From: Bacillus sp. (in: firmicutes)
GTDB lineage: Bacteria; Bacillota; Bacilli; Bacillales; Salisediminibacteriaceae
Assembly (NCBI GenBank): GCA_021208645.1
Contig: JAJOJL010000081.1
Span: 1-58,853 of the forward strand
DNA: 58,853 nt
Direction of reading: 5' to 3'
Both the position numbers and the translations under genes were made by a program. The stretch's first letter is position 1. Every line of letters begins with the position of its first letter. A model generated the notes under the pieces. It worked only from the letters and a program-made list of their open reading frames with translations, made no database searches and was not told the DNA's origin. Positions 33,579 to 42,784 of the stretch are shown one piece after another.

Positions 33579-33746
33579 TTTAATGCCTCCTCTGGAAAAT
33601 ATCTACTTAACATAAGATTTCCATCGAGAAAGTAACTTATTCTTAGTATGGTAATTTTGGTTTAGTTATTAGTGGTGATCAACTGTAGCATTTCCTTCTT
33701 CTTCCTGCATACAATGTAGAAAGGAATTAAAGAGGGGGGAAGGTAT

Positions 33747-33917
33747 ATGCATTTTTGTGAAGAATGTGGTCAGCCTGCTGCTTTAATTACTCACTTTTTT
33801 GATAATGGTATAGAATGTCCAACATGCAAAGCCTGGTACTGCCCTAGTTGTGCCGTTTCCCTTGATCATGTGAATGATACATGTGCATATTGCGAAAAAG
33901 ATGGAATGTCCCTTTAA
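33747..33917 (+). CDS. 56-residue four-knuckle zinc-binding protein
   Basis: Short gene after GAGGGGGGAAGG. In 56 residues it has four CxxC knuckles: CEEC, CPTC, CPSC and CAYC. Two zinc ions in a cross-brace or treble-clef fold are likely. No membrane or signal segment. I know no named family for it. Possible roles include protein or RNA binding. It is followed by a hairpin terminator at 34013 and stands alone. Confidence 0.7.
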   Translation: MHFCEECGQPAALITHFFDNGIECPTCKAWYCPSCAVSLDHVNDTCAYCEKDGMSL

Positions 33918-34012
33918 ATCAGGATTGTGGTAAAGGTTGTTGTTGAAGTTAATGGAATGATAGTGTTTGGATTTGTAGGGGGGACTCCTAACGCAATCTT
34001 TAATAATGTAAG

Positions 34013-34051
34013 AAAAAAGGCTAGCAAATGTGGTGTGTTAGTCTTTTTTGT
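34013..34051 (+). terminator. Hairpin terminator
   Basis: AAAAAAGGCTAG pairs imperfectly with TTAGTCTTTTTT. The right arm itself ends in T residues. Confidence 0.65.
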
Positions 34052-34093
34052 TGTTTGTTTATTCTGATTTTGTTGAATGGGATAGCATGTCTA

Positions 34094-34362
34094 TTAAATC
34101 ATCTAATGTGCGAGTTTTTGTGTGTTGTTGGTAATTGCGCGTATGTTAAAGCATTTAATAAACGAGCTTTCGTGCGTTGGAGGCAAAAGCGCGTGTGTTA
34201 AAGCATTTAATGAACGAACTTTCATGCATTGGTGCCAAAAGCACGTGTATTAAACCATCTAATGAACGAGCTTTGGTGCGTTGGCTGTAAAAGCGCGTCT
34301 TTCAACCCATTTCAAAAAGGCACTATCCACCCCATAACACAAAAGCACGTCTTTAAAAACCA
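34094..34362. repeat. Tandem array A, 52-bp period, about five units
   Basis: The anchor CGAGNTTT recurs at 34111, 34163, 34215 and 34267, exactly 52 apart. Unit consensus is near TTAAAGCATTTAATGAACGA then GCTTTCGTGCGTTGG and AAAAGCGCGT; a fifth, more diverged unit ends at 34362. No long ORF or ribosome binding site fits. It lies in a 534-base gap (33918-34451). Confidence 0.85.
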
Positions 34363-34451
34363 ATCAACCTTCCCTCAAAGGCAATCTTCCCCCATGTTAA
34401 ATAATTATCAAAAAAATGGTAACCCATACAGCAGGTCACCACTTCCAACTC

Positions 34452-34975
34452 TTAACTAAAGGTTTTATTGACTTCCAAATCTTTATTATCCAACACTTCA
34501 ACAAGATTTTGTTGTGATTTAGCTAAATTCTTTGTTCGCTCCACTAAGCTAATAATGTTTCCGTAAGTTTGCTGAGCCCCTTTAATTAGAAGGGGCACTC
34601 CAATAAAGTCAATATGGAGCCTCCTGGAAAACAGGCCGCCAAAGGTCATAGCCAATGGCACTGTCGGTGAAGCATTGGAGAATACTACTTTGTCTTGTAA
34701 CTTTTCATTTCCCGCCAATAAAGTAACGAGGTTCCTCATTGCTGGAAGGACAACCTTTGATCCACTTCTCCCCATTGTATAAACTTTATCCCCATTTTCA
34801 TCCGTACCATGAAAAATAATTCGTCCCATATCCTTGGATGTTAACCTATTGAAGGTTTCAATACGTAAAATTTCTTCTTTGGATGGAATGCGATCTTTCG
34901 GAAGTTTTCTTAATGATAGGCCGCTGCCAGTGCAGACGAGTGTGTGCCTGCATAGCAGTTATAAATGTAAATCAT
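34452..34975 (-). pseudogene. DUF3189 family protein, frameshifted
   Basis: ATG 34975 follows AGGAGGTT and starts MIYIYNCYAGTHSSALAAAYH, the conserved DUF3189 N-terminus, but TAA follows at 34912. Adding one T (CATTAAG to CATTTAAG) restores RKLPKDR and joins the open 125-residue remainder, GRIIFHGTDENGDKVYTMGR onward. The full protein is about 174 residues. Function of the family is unknown; members occur mainly in spore formers. Confidence 0.75.
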
Positions 34976-35041
34976 TTTCGGGAACCTCCTATGTGATTGT
35001 AATGGAAAGAAGAGGACATTTGGGTACTAAGCGTGCTCTTA

Positions 35042-35524
35042 TTACCATCGTTTCCTAACTATTGTCTCTAAACTTCGCTTTATTGATACATTCCAAGGTT
35101 CATGTTCCGGCTCTAACGGATGGACAAGCACCGTTTTCATCCCTAATCTTTTGCCGCACCATATATCCGTAAACAACTGATCCCCTAAAAAGATACTTGT
35201 TTCTGGTTTTGCCCCTAACTCTTTCATTATTCCTTTAATCTTTGTAGTGGCAGGTTTAGCGGCCATACCAAACCCTTTTATTTCGTATGGCTTTGTAAAT
35301 CTGTCTACCCTTCCTTGACTGTTGTTCGATAAAATTACTAGCTCAATGTTATGATCCTTTAACCCTGCCAACCAGTCCTCAAAATCTTTAGAACCTGCTT
35401 GGTCATGGGCTGCCAGCGTACTGTCCAAATCAGAAAAAATGTGCTTCACGTTGTTTTTTTCTAACCATCCTAATGTAATATCACTGAAATGTTCAAATAG
35501 ATAATCCGGTTTAAAATAACTCAT
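35042..35524 (-). CDS. YqeG-like HAD phosphatase
   Basis: 160 residues, HAD-IIIA type. IFSDLDSTLAAHD is motif I (nucleophile Asp and acid/base Asp), VILSNNSQGR motif II, KPATTKI the lysine, and FLGDQLFTD motif IV. B. subtilis YqeG is the closest familiar relative. Magnesium-dependent phosphatase activity is expected; the substrate is unknown. It may share a transcript with the DUF3189 gene to its left. Confidence 0.85.
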   Translation of the reverse strand: MSYFKPDYLFEHFSDITLGWLEKNNVKHIFSDLDSTLAAHDQAGSKDFEDWLAGLKDHNIELVILSNNSQGRVDRFTKPYEIKGFGMAAKPATTKIKGIMKELGAKPETSIFLGDQLFTDIWCGKRLGMKTVLVHPLEPEHEPWNVSIKRSLETIVRKRW

Positions 35525-35766
35525 AGCTTCAATAAAATCTCCTTTTTTATCTTTAGATTTAGTTTGTACACGAATGCTTCATTTCATGATTCTTGGAAAA
35601 AGATGTTGATTAATAAATACATGCCTATTCTATTGTAGGAGAAATACGACAATTTTCACAGCATTTCTATCTAATTTTTCTAAAATAGGTTTGTTTAGTT
35701 GTTATAGTTGTCCACACTCATACTCTTTCGTTTCCTTCATATATAGATAAAAAGGACGTAAAAGGG

Positions 35767-35961
35767 GTGAGAACCGTTAAATTTCTAGCATTAGTCTTTG
35801 GATTAGCTGTCTTTGCAATGTTAAGTAATCGGTACCGTGACAACTTTACAGAAGCACATTCCTTTAGTAAGTTTCATGAGCACGGTGAAAAAACGCAATT
35901 GGAGAAAAAAACAGGTGACGGTGGGAAATTTGGTAACTTTGATGACGGAGGAGGAGAGTGA
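35767..35961 (+). CDS. Small exported or anchored hypothetical protein
   Basis: 64 residues, GTG start after AAAAGGG. An N-terminal hydrophobic segment (VKFLALVFGLAVFAML) is followed by a hydrophilic tail ending in Gly/Asp-rich DDGGGE. It could be a single-span membrane protein with an outside tail. Not recognised. It lies 80 bases before the DUF1292 gene. Confidence 0.5.
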   Translation: MRTVKFLALVFGLAVFAMLSNRYRDNFTEAHSFSKFHEHGEKTQLEKKTGDGGKFGNFDDGGGE

Positions 35962-36043
35962 TTGCCATAGACTCTTCCTTAGGTAGAATGATTTACCTCA
36001 ATTAGGGTAAAGTATCAATGATAAACAAATTGAGGTGAGTTGG

Positions 36044-36337
36044 ATGGAAAACAACTTTGATTTAAACGATAATAAAATTGTAATTAAAGGCGATGACGGT
36101 TTTGAAAAAGAGTTTGATGTAGAGGCATTATTTAAGATGGAAGGGGAATCGTACGCCCTTATTACAGGTGATACGGAAACGTTGTTAATGCGAATTGAAG
36201 AAGAAGGGGATGAACAGTACCTAGTTGGGATTAATGATCCAGAAGAAAGGGATGCCATCCTCAGTGCTTACGAAATTGCCATGAACACGAACCTAGATGG
36301 ATTAGATTCGGATCGGTTTTTGCGAAATGGATTTTAG
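36044..36337 (+). CDS. DUF1292 family protein
   Basis: 97 residues from ATG 36044 (GAGGTG seven bases upstream). IVIKGDDGFEKEFDVEALFKMEGESYALI with LMRIEEEGDEQYLVGINDPEERDAIL-type text matches DUF1292, an acidic cytosolic family related to YrzB. Function unknown. It is closed by the strong bidirectional hairpin at 36382. Confidence 0.88.
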   Translation: MENNFDLNDNKIVIKGDDGFEKEFDVEALFKMEGESYALITGDTETLLMRIEEEGDEQYLVGINDPEERDAILSAYEIAMNTNLDGLDSDRFLRNGF

Positions 36338-36381
36338 AAGATGATTGGTGGAAATGATAGCCCCTTTTCATAAAAACAAAT

Positions 36382-36416
36382 AACTCCCCGTCCCGTGTTG
36401 CCGGGACGGGGAGTTT
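36382..36416. terminator. Strong bidirectional terminator
   Basis: AACTCCCCGTCCCG pairs perfectly with CGGGACGGGGAGTT. It serves the convergent DUF1292 and PBP2 genes. Confidence 0.9.
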
Positions 36417-36420
36417 GCCA

Positions 36421-38457
36421 TTAATCTTCTTCTTCGTCTTCCTCTTCTGGATCATACTCGTCAATAGGGCTCCAATTAATTGGTCCTTTACGTTTTTCCT
36501 TTAGCTTGAAATACGTATCAAGAACATCTTCTGCAATGGAGTTAGCAACACCGCCTTGGCGGGTGTTGACGCCAGGAACGACGACGGAAATGGCTACTTC
36601 AGGGTTATCAAAAGGAGCATAAGCGACGAATGTTTGATTATTTGCCTCCTGTCCATCGACCCTAACCTGCGCCGTACCTGTTTTTCCAGCTGGGTTATAG
36701 GGTTTATTTCCAAAGAAGCTCGTTGCTGTACCTCGTGATCCATTGGTAACGCGCCATAGCCCTTGCTGTACTTCAGAAATATAGTTGTCATCCATATCAA
36801 GTTTGTTTAAAACCTTCGGTGGCAACTGTTGAGAGATGGCACCAAGTTTTCCCCTTTCTGGCTCTGGTTCCCGAATCTCCTTCACCACCCTTGGTGCGAT
36901 TCGATAGCCATCGTTGGCAATGGTAGAAATATATTGGGCCAACTGCATCGGAGTATACGTGTCAAACTGACCAAAGGTTAAAAACAGTAATGTACCAGGA
37001 TAACCATAGCCACCGTTGACCCCTGTAAATTCATTAGGAAGGTCAATGCCAGTTTCTACTCCTAAACCAAATTGATAATAGTAGGAACGGAGAATATCAA
37101 ATCCTTCGTGATAATTTCCCCAATTTGTTCCTGACAAGTTAGGGACATAACCAATCATCCTCATGGCCACATAGGTCATATAAATATTTGAAGATCGTTC
37201 CAATGCCGTTAAATGGTTAACACTTCCTAAAGTAGTCCAAGAACTTACGGTTGGTGCACTTGGCAGATTAATGGTTCTGTCAAAGATTGTTTCGTAAGGC
37301 CTCATGACACCATAATCAAACCCCGCCAGAACCGTTGCCCCTTTTATGGCAGAACCGCTTTCAAAGGCCCGGGTATAGGTACCAATATCCCCAAAGTCAC
37401 TGTACCCTGCCATCGCTAATACATCCCCAGTATGGGGCTCCATAACAACCACATATGCGTCAGGAGCACCTACAAATAAGGAACGAAATTCCTCCACATT
37501 GCTATCAATAATATGCTCTACATGCTGCTGTAGCTCCAAATCGAGGGTGAGAACTAAATCATTCCCTCGACTTCCTAGCCTTTCTTGAGGATTCCTGATT
37601 AAGTTTCCGTACTGGTCTCGGTAATTATCTATTCTACCTTTTCGGCCTTTCAATATACTTTCATATTGAAGTTCTAAGTAGCTGATACCAACCTCTTCAT
37701 TACGCTCATATCCATTAGCTAAATAATAGTCGATATCGTCGCGGGGAATGGAACCAATTCTCCCAAATACATTTCGTAATGTGTCATCAAATACATAAAT
37801 TCGTTCGGAGTCACGAATAATATCTACTCCAGGCAGGTCTTCCAAATTTTCCATAATTAAAGCAGCTTCCTCGTAGGTTATATCCAGTTTAACTTTATGG
37901 GGAATATTTGTGTATCCTGCGTTGAACTCACGCCATATTGGAAAAATCTCACGTTCTGTTTGGGTAAACCATTCCAGTTCTTCATCGGTAATTCTCCGTA
38001 ATCGTTCAAGATGGGCATCACTATCAGAGAGATCTAGGTTTCTAGCTTCCTCAACAGGAAGCTTTTCCATATACTCTTCTGGAAACAGCAAGCTCCAATA
38101 TTCCTGTAAGTCTCGCAAGTTGATTCGTTCTGCTTCAACCGTAATGTATTCATTCAGTTTCGCAGCCGTTTCTAGCATCTCCCTTTGGGAGGCCCTACGG
38201 TTCGTGTAAGTAACGGTAAAAAGTCTTTCATTGTCCACAAGAAGATTGCCGTGCCGGTCATAAATGAGACCACGGGGGGCTTCTACAGGGATTCTAAAGC
38301 TAATCTCTCTTTCTAGCTGACTCTCAAACTCTTCTCCTTGAATAATTTGCACATTGCCTAGTTGTAGTATAAGTGCAGAAAACAATATAAAGACAAGAAA
38401 GAATAAAATATTGAGTCGTATGGGGATGTGTCTGCCTTTTACTGGTTTATCTTCCAT
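36421..38457 (-). CDS. Penicillin-binding protein 2 (class B transpeptidase)
   Basis: 678 residues. One membrane helix near residues 17-37, a pedestal domain beginning RIPVEAPRGLIYDRHGNLL, then the transpeptidase with SAIK (active Ser), SSN and KTGTAQ. This is the PbpA/PBP2 type that crosslinks peptidoglycan during elongation or spore outgrowth. The C-terminal tail is strongly acidic (YDPEEEDEEED). Full length, no disruption. Confidence 0.93.
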   Translation of the reverse strand: MEDKPVKGRHIPIRLNILFFLVFILFSALILQLGNVQIIQGEEFESQLEREISFRIPVEAPRGLIYDRHGNLLVDNERLFTVTYTNRRASQREMLETAAKLNEYITVEAERINLRDLQEYWSLLFPEEYMEKLPVEEARNLDLSDSDAHLERLRRITDEELEWFTQTEREIFPIWREFNAGYTNIPHKVKLDITYEEAALIMENLEDLPGVDIIRDSERIYVFDDTLRNVFGRIGSIPRDDIDYYLANGYERNEEVGISYLELQYESILKGRKGRIDNYRDQYGNLIRNPQERLGSRGNDLVLTLDLELQQHVEHIIDSNVEEFRSLFVGAPDAYVVVMEPHTGDVLAMAGYSDFGDIGTYTRAFESGSAIKGATVLAGFDYGVMRPYETIFDRTINLPSAPTVSSWTTLGSVNHLTALERSSNIYMTYVAMRMIGYVPNLSGTNWGNYHEGFDILRSYYYQFGLGVETGIDLPNEFTGVNGGYGYPGTLLFLTFGQFDTYTPMQLAQYISTIANDGYRIAPRVVKEIREPEPERGKLGAISQQLPPKVLNKLDMDDNYISEVQQGLWRVTNGSRGTATSFFGNKPYNPAGKTGTAQVRVDGQEANNQTFVAYAPFDNPEVAISVVVPGVNTRQGGVANSIAEDVLDTYFKLKEKRKGPINWSPIDEYDPEEEDEEED

Positions 38458-38715
38458 ATAACTTCTACCTTTCTATAAAAATATTTAACTTATTCCATGA
38501 ATTAACTATGAATAATATGGTAATTTAATTATACGCTAGTTAAAGCGTAATTTGGTGATTAGTTAGAAATTTGTAATAAATTATTCTGCGAGTAAGGCTT
38601 TTATCCCGTATGATGGATCTGAGGGAGGATGTTACTTGTACGGAGCGGTAGGTGGAGGGGGCAGAAACTAAGGTGTTTGGAGATTTGTTGGAATAGAAAT
38701 GGAGGATGCTTAGAG

Positions 38716-39735
38716 ATGAATCATTTACAGGAAGAAATACATAAGAAAACAACAGAGATTAACTTTTCCGGCGTGATTTTTGGCAAAAAAGAAAAAGAGA
38801 ACATGTTCCAGTTGGCGTATGGATTTGCCAATCGGGCTGATGAGTTAGAGAATAAAGCCACTACACGGTTTGGCATTGCTTCTGGATGTAAGTTGTTCAC
38901 GGCTATTGCCATCTGTCAATTAGTAGAACAAAGGCTGATCAGTTTTGATACAAGATTAAAAGATTGTTTAAGGTTTAACTTTCCTAATTTTTCAGATGAA
39001 GTGACTGTCCACCACCTGTTAACCCATAGTTCCGGTGTACCTGATTATTTCGACGAAGCAGTCATGGATGATTTCGAAGAGCTTTGGCAGGAAAGACCCA
39101 TGTATTTGATTAAAACACTAGGGGATTTTCTTCCTATGTTTCAGGAACGGGAGATGATGTTTTCGCCTGGGGAAAGATTTCATTACAATAATGGAGGATA
39201 TATACTGTTAGGGTTAATCATTGAGGAAATATCGGGACTAACTTTTCAGGACTACGTGGAAAAAAATATCTTTGGTCCTTGTGGAATGGTGGATTGTGGC
39301 TATTTTACATTTGACCAATTGCCAAAAAATACAGCCTTCGGTTACATTGATGATACGGAAACAGGGGAATGGAGAACCAATATTTATTCCTTGCCAGTAA
39401 GGGGCGGTTCAGATGGGGGGGCGTACGTAACGGCACCTGACATGATGAAACTGTGGGATGGCTTGATGGAAAATAACCTGTTAAGTAAAGAGATGACCAA
39501 CCTCTTGCTAACTCCCCACATCCATGTGGAAGAGGATGCGTATTACGGTTATGGGGTTTGGATTTCGAAACGTCAGGAAGCTATTTATAAATATCATGTG
39601 ATGGGGTATGACCCAGGTGTTAGCTTTGCATCCTCCTATTATCCTGAGACAAAGGTGAAGCTTGTCATTCCGTCAAACAAGTCATACGGACCACATAATA
39701 TGACGAAAATCATTGAAGAATTTATTGAAAAATAA
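38716..39735 (+). CDS. Beta-lactamase-fold serine hydrolase
   Basis: 339 residues from ATG 38716 (GGAGG upstream). The class C/PBP4*-like motifs are ASGCKLF (Ser-x-x-Lys), YNN (Tyr general base) and a late HVMGYDPGVS in the KTG position. No signal peptide, so it is cytosolic; such proteins act as esterases or D-amino peptidases rather than resistance enzymes. The substrate is unknown. Confidence 0.82.
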   Translation: MNHLQEEIHKKTTEINFSGVIFGKKEKENMFQLAYGFANRADELENKATTRFGIASGCKLFTAIAICQLVEQRLISFDTRLKDCLRFNFPNFSDEVTVHHLLTHSSGVPDYFDEAVMDDFEELWQERPMYLIKTLGDFLPMFQEREMMFSPGERFHYNNGGYILLGLIIEEISGLTFQDYVEKNIFGPCGMVDCGYFTFDQLPKNTAFGYIDDTETGEWRTNIYSLPVRGGSDGGAYVTAPDMMKLWDGLMENNLLSKEMTNLLLTPHIHVEEDAYYGYGVWISKRQEAIYKYHVMGYDPGVSFASSYYPETKVKLVIPSNKSYGPHNMTKIIEEFIEK

Positions 39736-39840
39736 AGTAAGGGTTAGTGTGGATCTGTTTTGATCCATCCTTCTCCTATATAAGAATTGGTAAATTGTGC
39801 ACAATAGTACTACCTATGAATACAAAAAGGGGGTAATCGT

Positions 39841-40011
39841 ATGGGAAAAATTCCAAATCATTTGATGACGTACATATTGATTGGAGGAGGGATTGGCATA
39901 TTTTTTGGAGGATTCTGGAATGGGATTAGTGCCATGGTGCTAATTTATATTGCTCAAAGGTTCGAGTATTTCCTCCGAACATATGAAAAAAAGAATTTTG
40001 AATCTGGATGA
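39841..40011 (+). CDS. Small Gly-rich membrane protein
   Basis: 56 residues after AAAGGGGGT. Two short hydrophobic stretches (YILIGGGIGIFFGGF and ISAMVLIYIAQ) suggest one or two membrane passes, with a basic/polar tail. Not recognised. It sits just before R1 copy 3. Confidence 0.6.
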   Translation: MGKIPNHLMTYILIGGGIGIFFGGFWNGISAMVLIYIAQRFEYFLRTYEKKNFESG

Positions 40012-40039
40012 GTGTTAAGGGTTCCTAATTGGAAGAGTA

Positions 40040-40272
40040 GGATGGGACATAACTAAAGTATTCATATGGAAATCCGAACAACGGACTATTTTAGCGTAGG
40101 AAATATACGAAGACTCCAGCGGGAGCAAAGGCAAAGGTGAGACCCCACAGTGCGAAGCACGAGGAGGCTCACCAGCCGCCCGCGGAAAGCGAAGTATATT
40201 TCCGAAGCGAGTTATATTTGTATCAATCTATTCGTTCGGATTTCTCACTACAAAAAAACGTTTGTCCCAGCC
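40040..40272. repeat. Dispersed palindromic repeat R1, copy 3
   Basis: Core has GACTCCAGCGGGAGCAAAGG, GACCCCACAGTGCGAAGCAC and GCCCGCGGAAAGCGA. Nested arms: GGAAATATAC/GTATATTTCC, AAATCCGAAC/GTTCGGATTT and GGGACA/TGTCCC. Confidence 0.85.
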
Positions 40273-40394
40273 TCTTCTTCAGGCTTTAAGTTAGTTCTTA
40301 TCTCTTATTTGAGAAGATGGAAGAAGGATAAATTACATAAAGTAGCGAATTAGTAGTTGTGTTATGAAGGGAATACTAGTTGGAGGTGTGCCGC

Positions 40395-41678
40395 TTGATT
40401 TTAACTTTTCTAATAAATAATTTTGTTATTATCGGTTTTATGTATATAAAGCTTATTTTGGATAAGTTTTTTAACAAAAATATGTTTGTTGTTAATTCGG
40501 CCTTCTTCGGCCTTATGTCCACCTTTGTCATTATGATCCCCTTCAAGCATGAAAATTTAATCTTCGATTTACGAGCCATTCCCATTATTTTTGCAACCTA
40601 TTGTTTCGGTTGGAAGGTAGGGGTAGGAGCAACTATCCTTCCCATTGTGTATCGTTATTTTTACTTAGGTGACTTGAGTACTCTGTTTATTTTCTTTACG
40701 CTCATGTTACATTTTGTAATTCCCATCGTTATTTCCAACTATTTTCACCGTAAAGATAACATAAAAACTGGTTCTTTTTTACTAACTCGATCCTTACTGA
40801 TCATAAGTTTTACATATTACTTTACCTATATCATTTTCGGACTCATCATTACTCCTGTACCTGTTTCGTTATTGTTAATGGTTTCTCTCATCATTTTGTT
40901 ATTTACGATCATATCTTTACTAGTTATTGCTTATATGAGAAATGAGGCCATAAAAGCTGCCTTACTGCAATTGAAAATGCTAAAATCGGAAAAAATGGAG
41001 GTGGTCAGCCATTTAGCAGCATCCATCTCTCATGAGGTTAGAAATCCCCTCACCGTTGTTAAAGGGTTTTTGCAATTATTAAAAAAGGGGGATTTGAATC
41101 TAAGGCAAAGGGAGTATATTGACCTTTCTATAAAGGAAATTGATAGGGCAAATGCTATTATTGTAAATTATTTAACCTTTGCAAAACCAGCCCCTAATAA
41201 TATTAAGGGATTAAATATTTCTGAGGAGTTAAATAAAGTCATCTCCATCATCAAACCGATGGCCAATATGAATGCGGTTAAGTTGAAAATAAAAGCAGAG
41301 AGTCATCTAATGGAAGGGGAGTCACAACTTTTACAACAATGCCTTTTAAATATAATAAAAAACTGTATAGAGGCAATGCCAAAGGGTGGGGAAATTAAGA
41401 TCGAGACGAAACGTGTGAAGGAGAATCTCGTCATAAAAATCCTGGACAATGGTGCTGGTATGACGAAGGAGCAATTATCACGATTAGGTGAACCTTACTT
41501 CACCACAAAAGATGAAGGAACGGGCCTCGGTATGATGGCTGCCATAAGAATCATAGAATCCCTTAAGGGAAAGTTGAACGTCACAAGCCAGCTTGATGTG
41601 GGAACCGAATTCACGTTGACTTTCCCAATTGTATCAGAAGAAAAGGATGAAGTTGCTGCGGCTAATGAAATGGTTTGA
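40395..41678 (+). CDS. Sensor histidine kinase, KinB-like
   Basis: 427 residues from TTG 40395, which has GGAGGTG seven bases upstream. Residues 1-195 hold five to six membrane helices of the 5TMR-LYT type seen in KinB and LytS. The H-box is ASISHEVRNPLTVVKGF, the N-box NIIKNCIEAMPKGG, and the G boxes DNGAGM and GTGLGMM. KinB feeds the sporulation phosphorelay, so a role in sporulation entry is plausible. No response regulator gene lies nearby, consistent with an orphan phosphorelay kinase. Confidence 0.85.
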   Translation: MILTFLINNFVIIGFMYIKLILDKFFNKNMFVVNSAFFGLMSTFVIMIPFKHENLIFDLRAIPIIFATYCFGWKVGVGATILPIVYRYFYLGDLSTLFIFFTLMLHFVIPIVISNYFHRKDNIKTGSFLLTRSLLIISFTYYFTYIIFGLIITPVPVSLLLMVSLIILLFTIISLLVIAYMRNEAIKAALLQLKMLKSEKMEVVSHLAASISHEVRNPLTVVKGFLQLLKKGDLNLRQREYIDLSIKEIDRANAIIVNYLTFAKPAPNNIKGLNISEELNKVISIIKPMANMNAVKLKIKAESHLMEGESQLLQQCLLNIIKNCIEAMPKGGEIKIETKRVKENLVIKILDNGAGMTKEQLSRLGEPYFTTKDEGTGLGMMAAIRIIESLKGKLNVTSQLDVGTEFTLTFPIVSEEKDEVAAANEMV

Positions 41679-41712
41679 GGATAGCTGTTTTTCTTGAAAA
41701 ATAATAGGAATT

Positions 41713-41746
41713 AGACCTAAAGGTGAATATCCTTTAGGTCTCTTTT
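41713..41746 (+). terminator. Kinase terminator
   Basis: GACCTAAAGG pairs with CCTTTAGGTC, followed by TCTTTT. Confidence 0.85.
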
Positions 41747-41758
41747 AGTTCACAGTCT

Positions 41759-42784
41759 TCATTCATTTATTTCATAAACTAATATATCAAACAGCTCACC
41801 ATCTGTATAAAGCAAGATGGCCCATTCTCCTGGGAATGGAATAGTGACGGTAGATGGGATATGAGCATCGGCACCATTAACAGCCCCTGACAATCCTGTT
41901 TTCCAGCCAGTCTGTAAAATTGAATGTACCGTCTCTGTCTCCCGGTGGAAAGCGACGACTGTCAGTTCCGCATCCTTTATGCCCCAGAGGTGCCACATCC
42001 ATTTTTGAGGATGGAGACTGGGCATATCGGCACCAATGACACCTGCTTTATTCTCATTGCCGACCATATTATGGCCGAACCGAACGGCTTTTCTGTCCCA
42101 ATCGATCTTTTCAAAATCACTCTTTTGAACGAATGCTGGAATATCCGCAGGAAGCATTATACCGTCCATCATATCGCCAACCTCTAATATTACATCTCCA
42201 TATAGTTCATTATCAAAATAGACTTCGTACCTCCATAAGCCTGCATGGGGAAGTTCAAATATTGTAGTAAATCGCTGCAAGCTGTCGTACCCTGAATACG
42301 GTTCCGTAATGATTGTTGGAAGGAAAGCGGTGAACCTTTCACCAGTTTCTTGATGTTCAACTTTGATAGTCATTTCTTTTCCTTCATATTGCTCGAACAT
42401 TTCTGTGAAACTAAAAATATAGCCATAAGGTCTTCTGGGAGAGAGTCCAGGATCTGGGTAGACGCTGAATAATATTCCATCCTCTCCTTCAAATTCATGA
42501 CGGATTTCCCAATCGTCTACAACTGCTGGGTTGGAAGCACCACCATTGATCGGAGGGGTTTCCATCGGTGTAAAGAAATACTCCGTAGAGATTAACAAGG
42601 CAAGTATCGCTACTGCAACAAAGCTAAAAGCAAACGCCACCGATTTTTTTGGAGTTGTTGCATCCGTGTATTCTTTATAGATTACGGCGTTTCTAATTTT
42701 ATTTTTCTGTACTTCCGTAAAATGTTCCCCTTTATGTGTTGTAGAGTCCATTGCCTTCCGTAAGTTTTTCAGCTTATTCTCCAT
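41759..42784 (-). CDS. Probable anti-sigma factor (DUF4871-like)
   Basis: 341 residues from ATG 42784. A cytosolic N-terminus of about 50 residues precedes one membrane helix (VAFAFSFVAVAILALLI) and a large extracellular domain with DDWEIRHEFEGEDGILFSVY and FPGEWAILLYTDGELFDIL, which I associate with DUF4871. The gene overlaps the end of the ECF sigma gene, and that pairing is the main argument for an anti-sigma role. No zinc-binding ZAS motif is visible. Confidence 0.7.
   Translation of the reverse strand: MENKLKNLRKAMDSTTHKGEHFTEVQKNKIRNAVIYKEYTDATTPKKSVAFAFSFVAVAILALLISTEYFFTPMETPPINGGASNPAVVDDWEIRHEFEGEDGILFSVYPDPGLSPRRPYGYIFSFTEMFEQYEGKEMTIKVEHQETGERFTAFLPTIITEPYSGYDSLQRFTTIFELPHAGLWRYEVYFDNELYGDVILEVGDMMDGIMLPADIPAFVQKSDFEKIDWDRKAVRFGHNMVGNENKAGVIGADMPSLHPQKWMWHLWGIKDAELTVVAFHRETETVHSILQTGWKTGLSGAVNGADAHIPSTVTIPFPGEWAILLYTDGELFDILVYEINE

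Noticed and set aside
34094..34362. Possible CRISPR array
   Set aside because: The 52-bp units vary along their whole length with no constant repeat/unique spacer alternation, and no cas gene is present.
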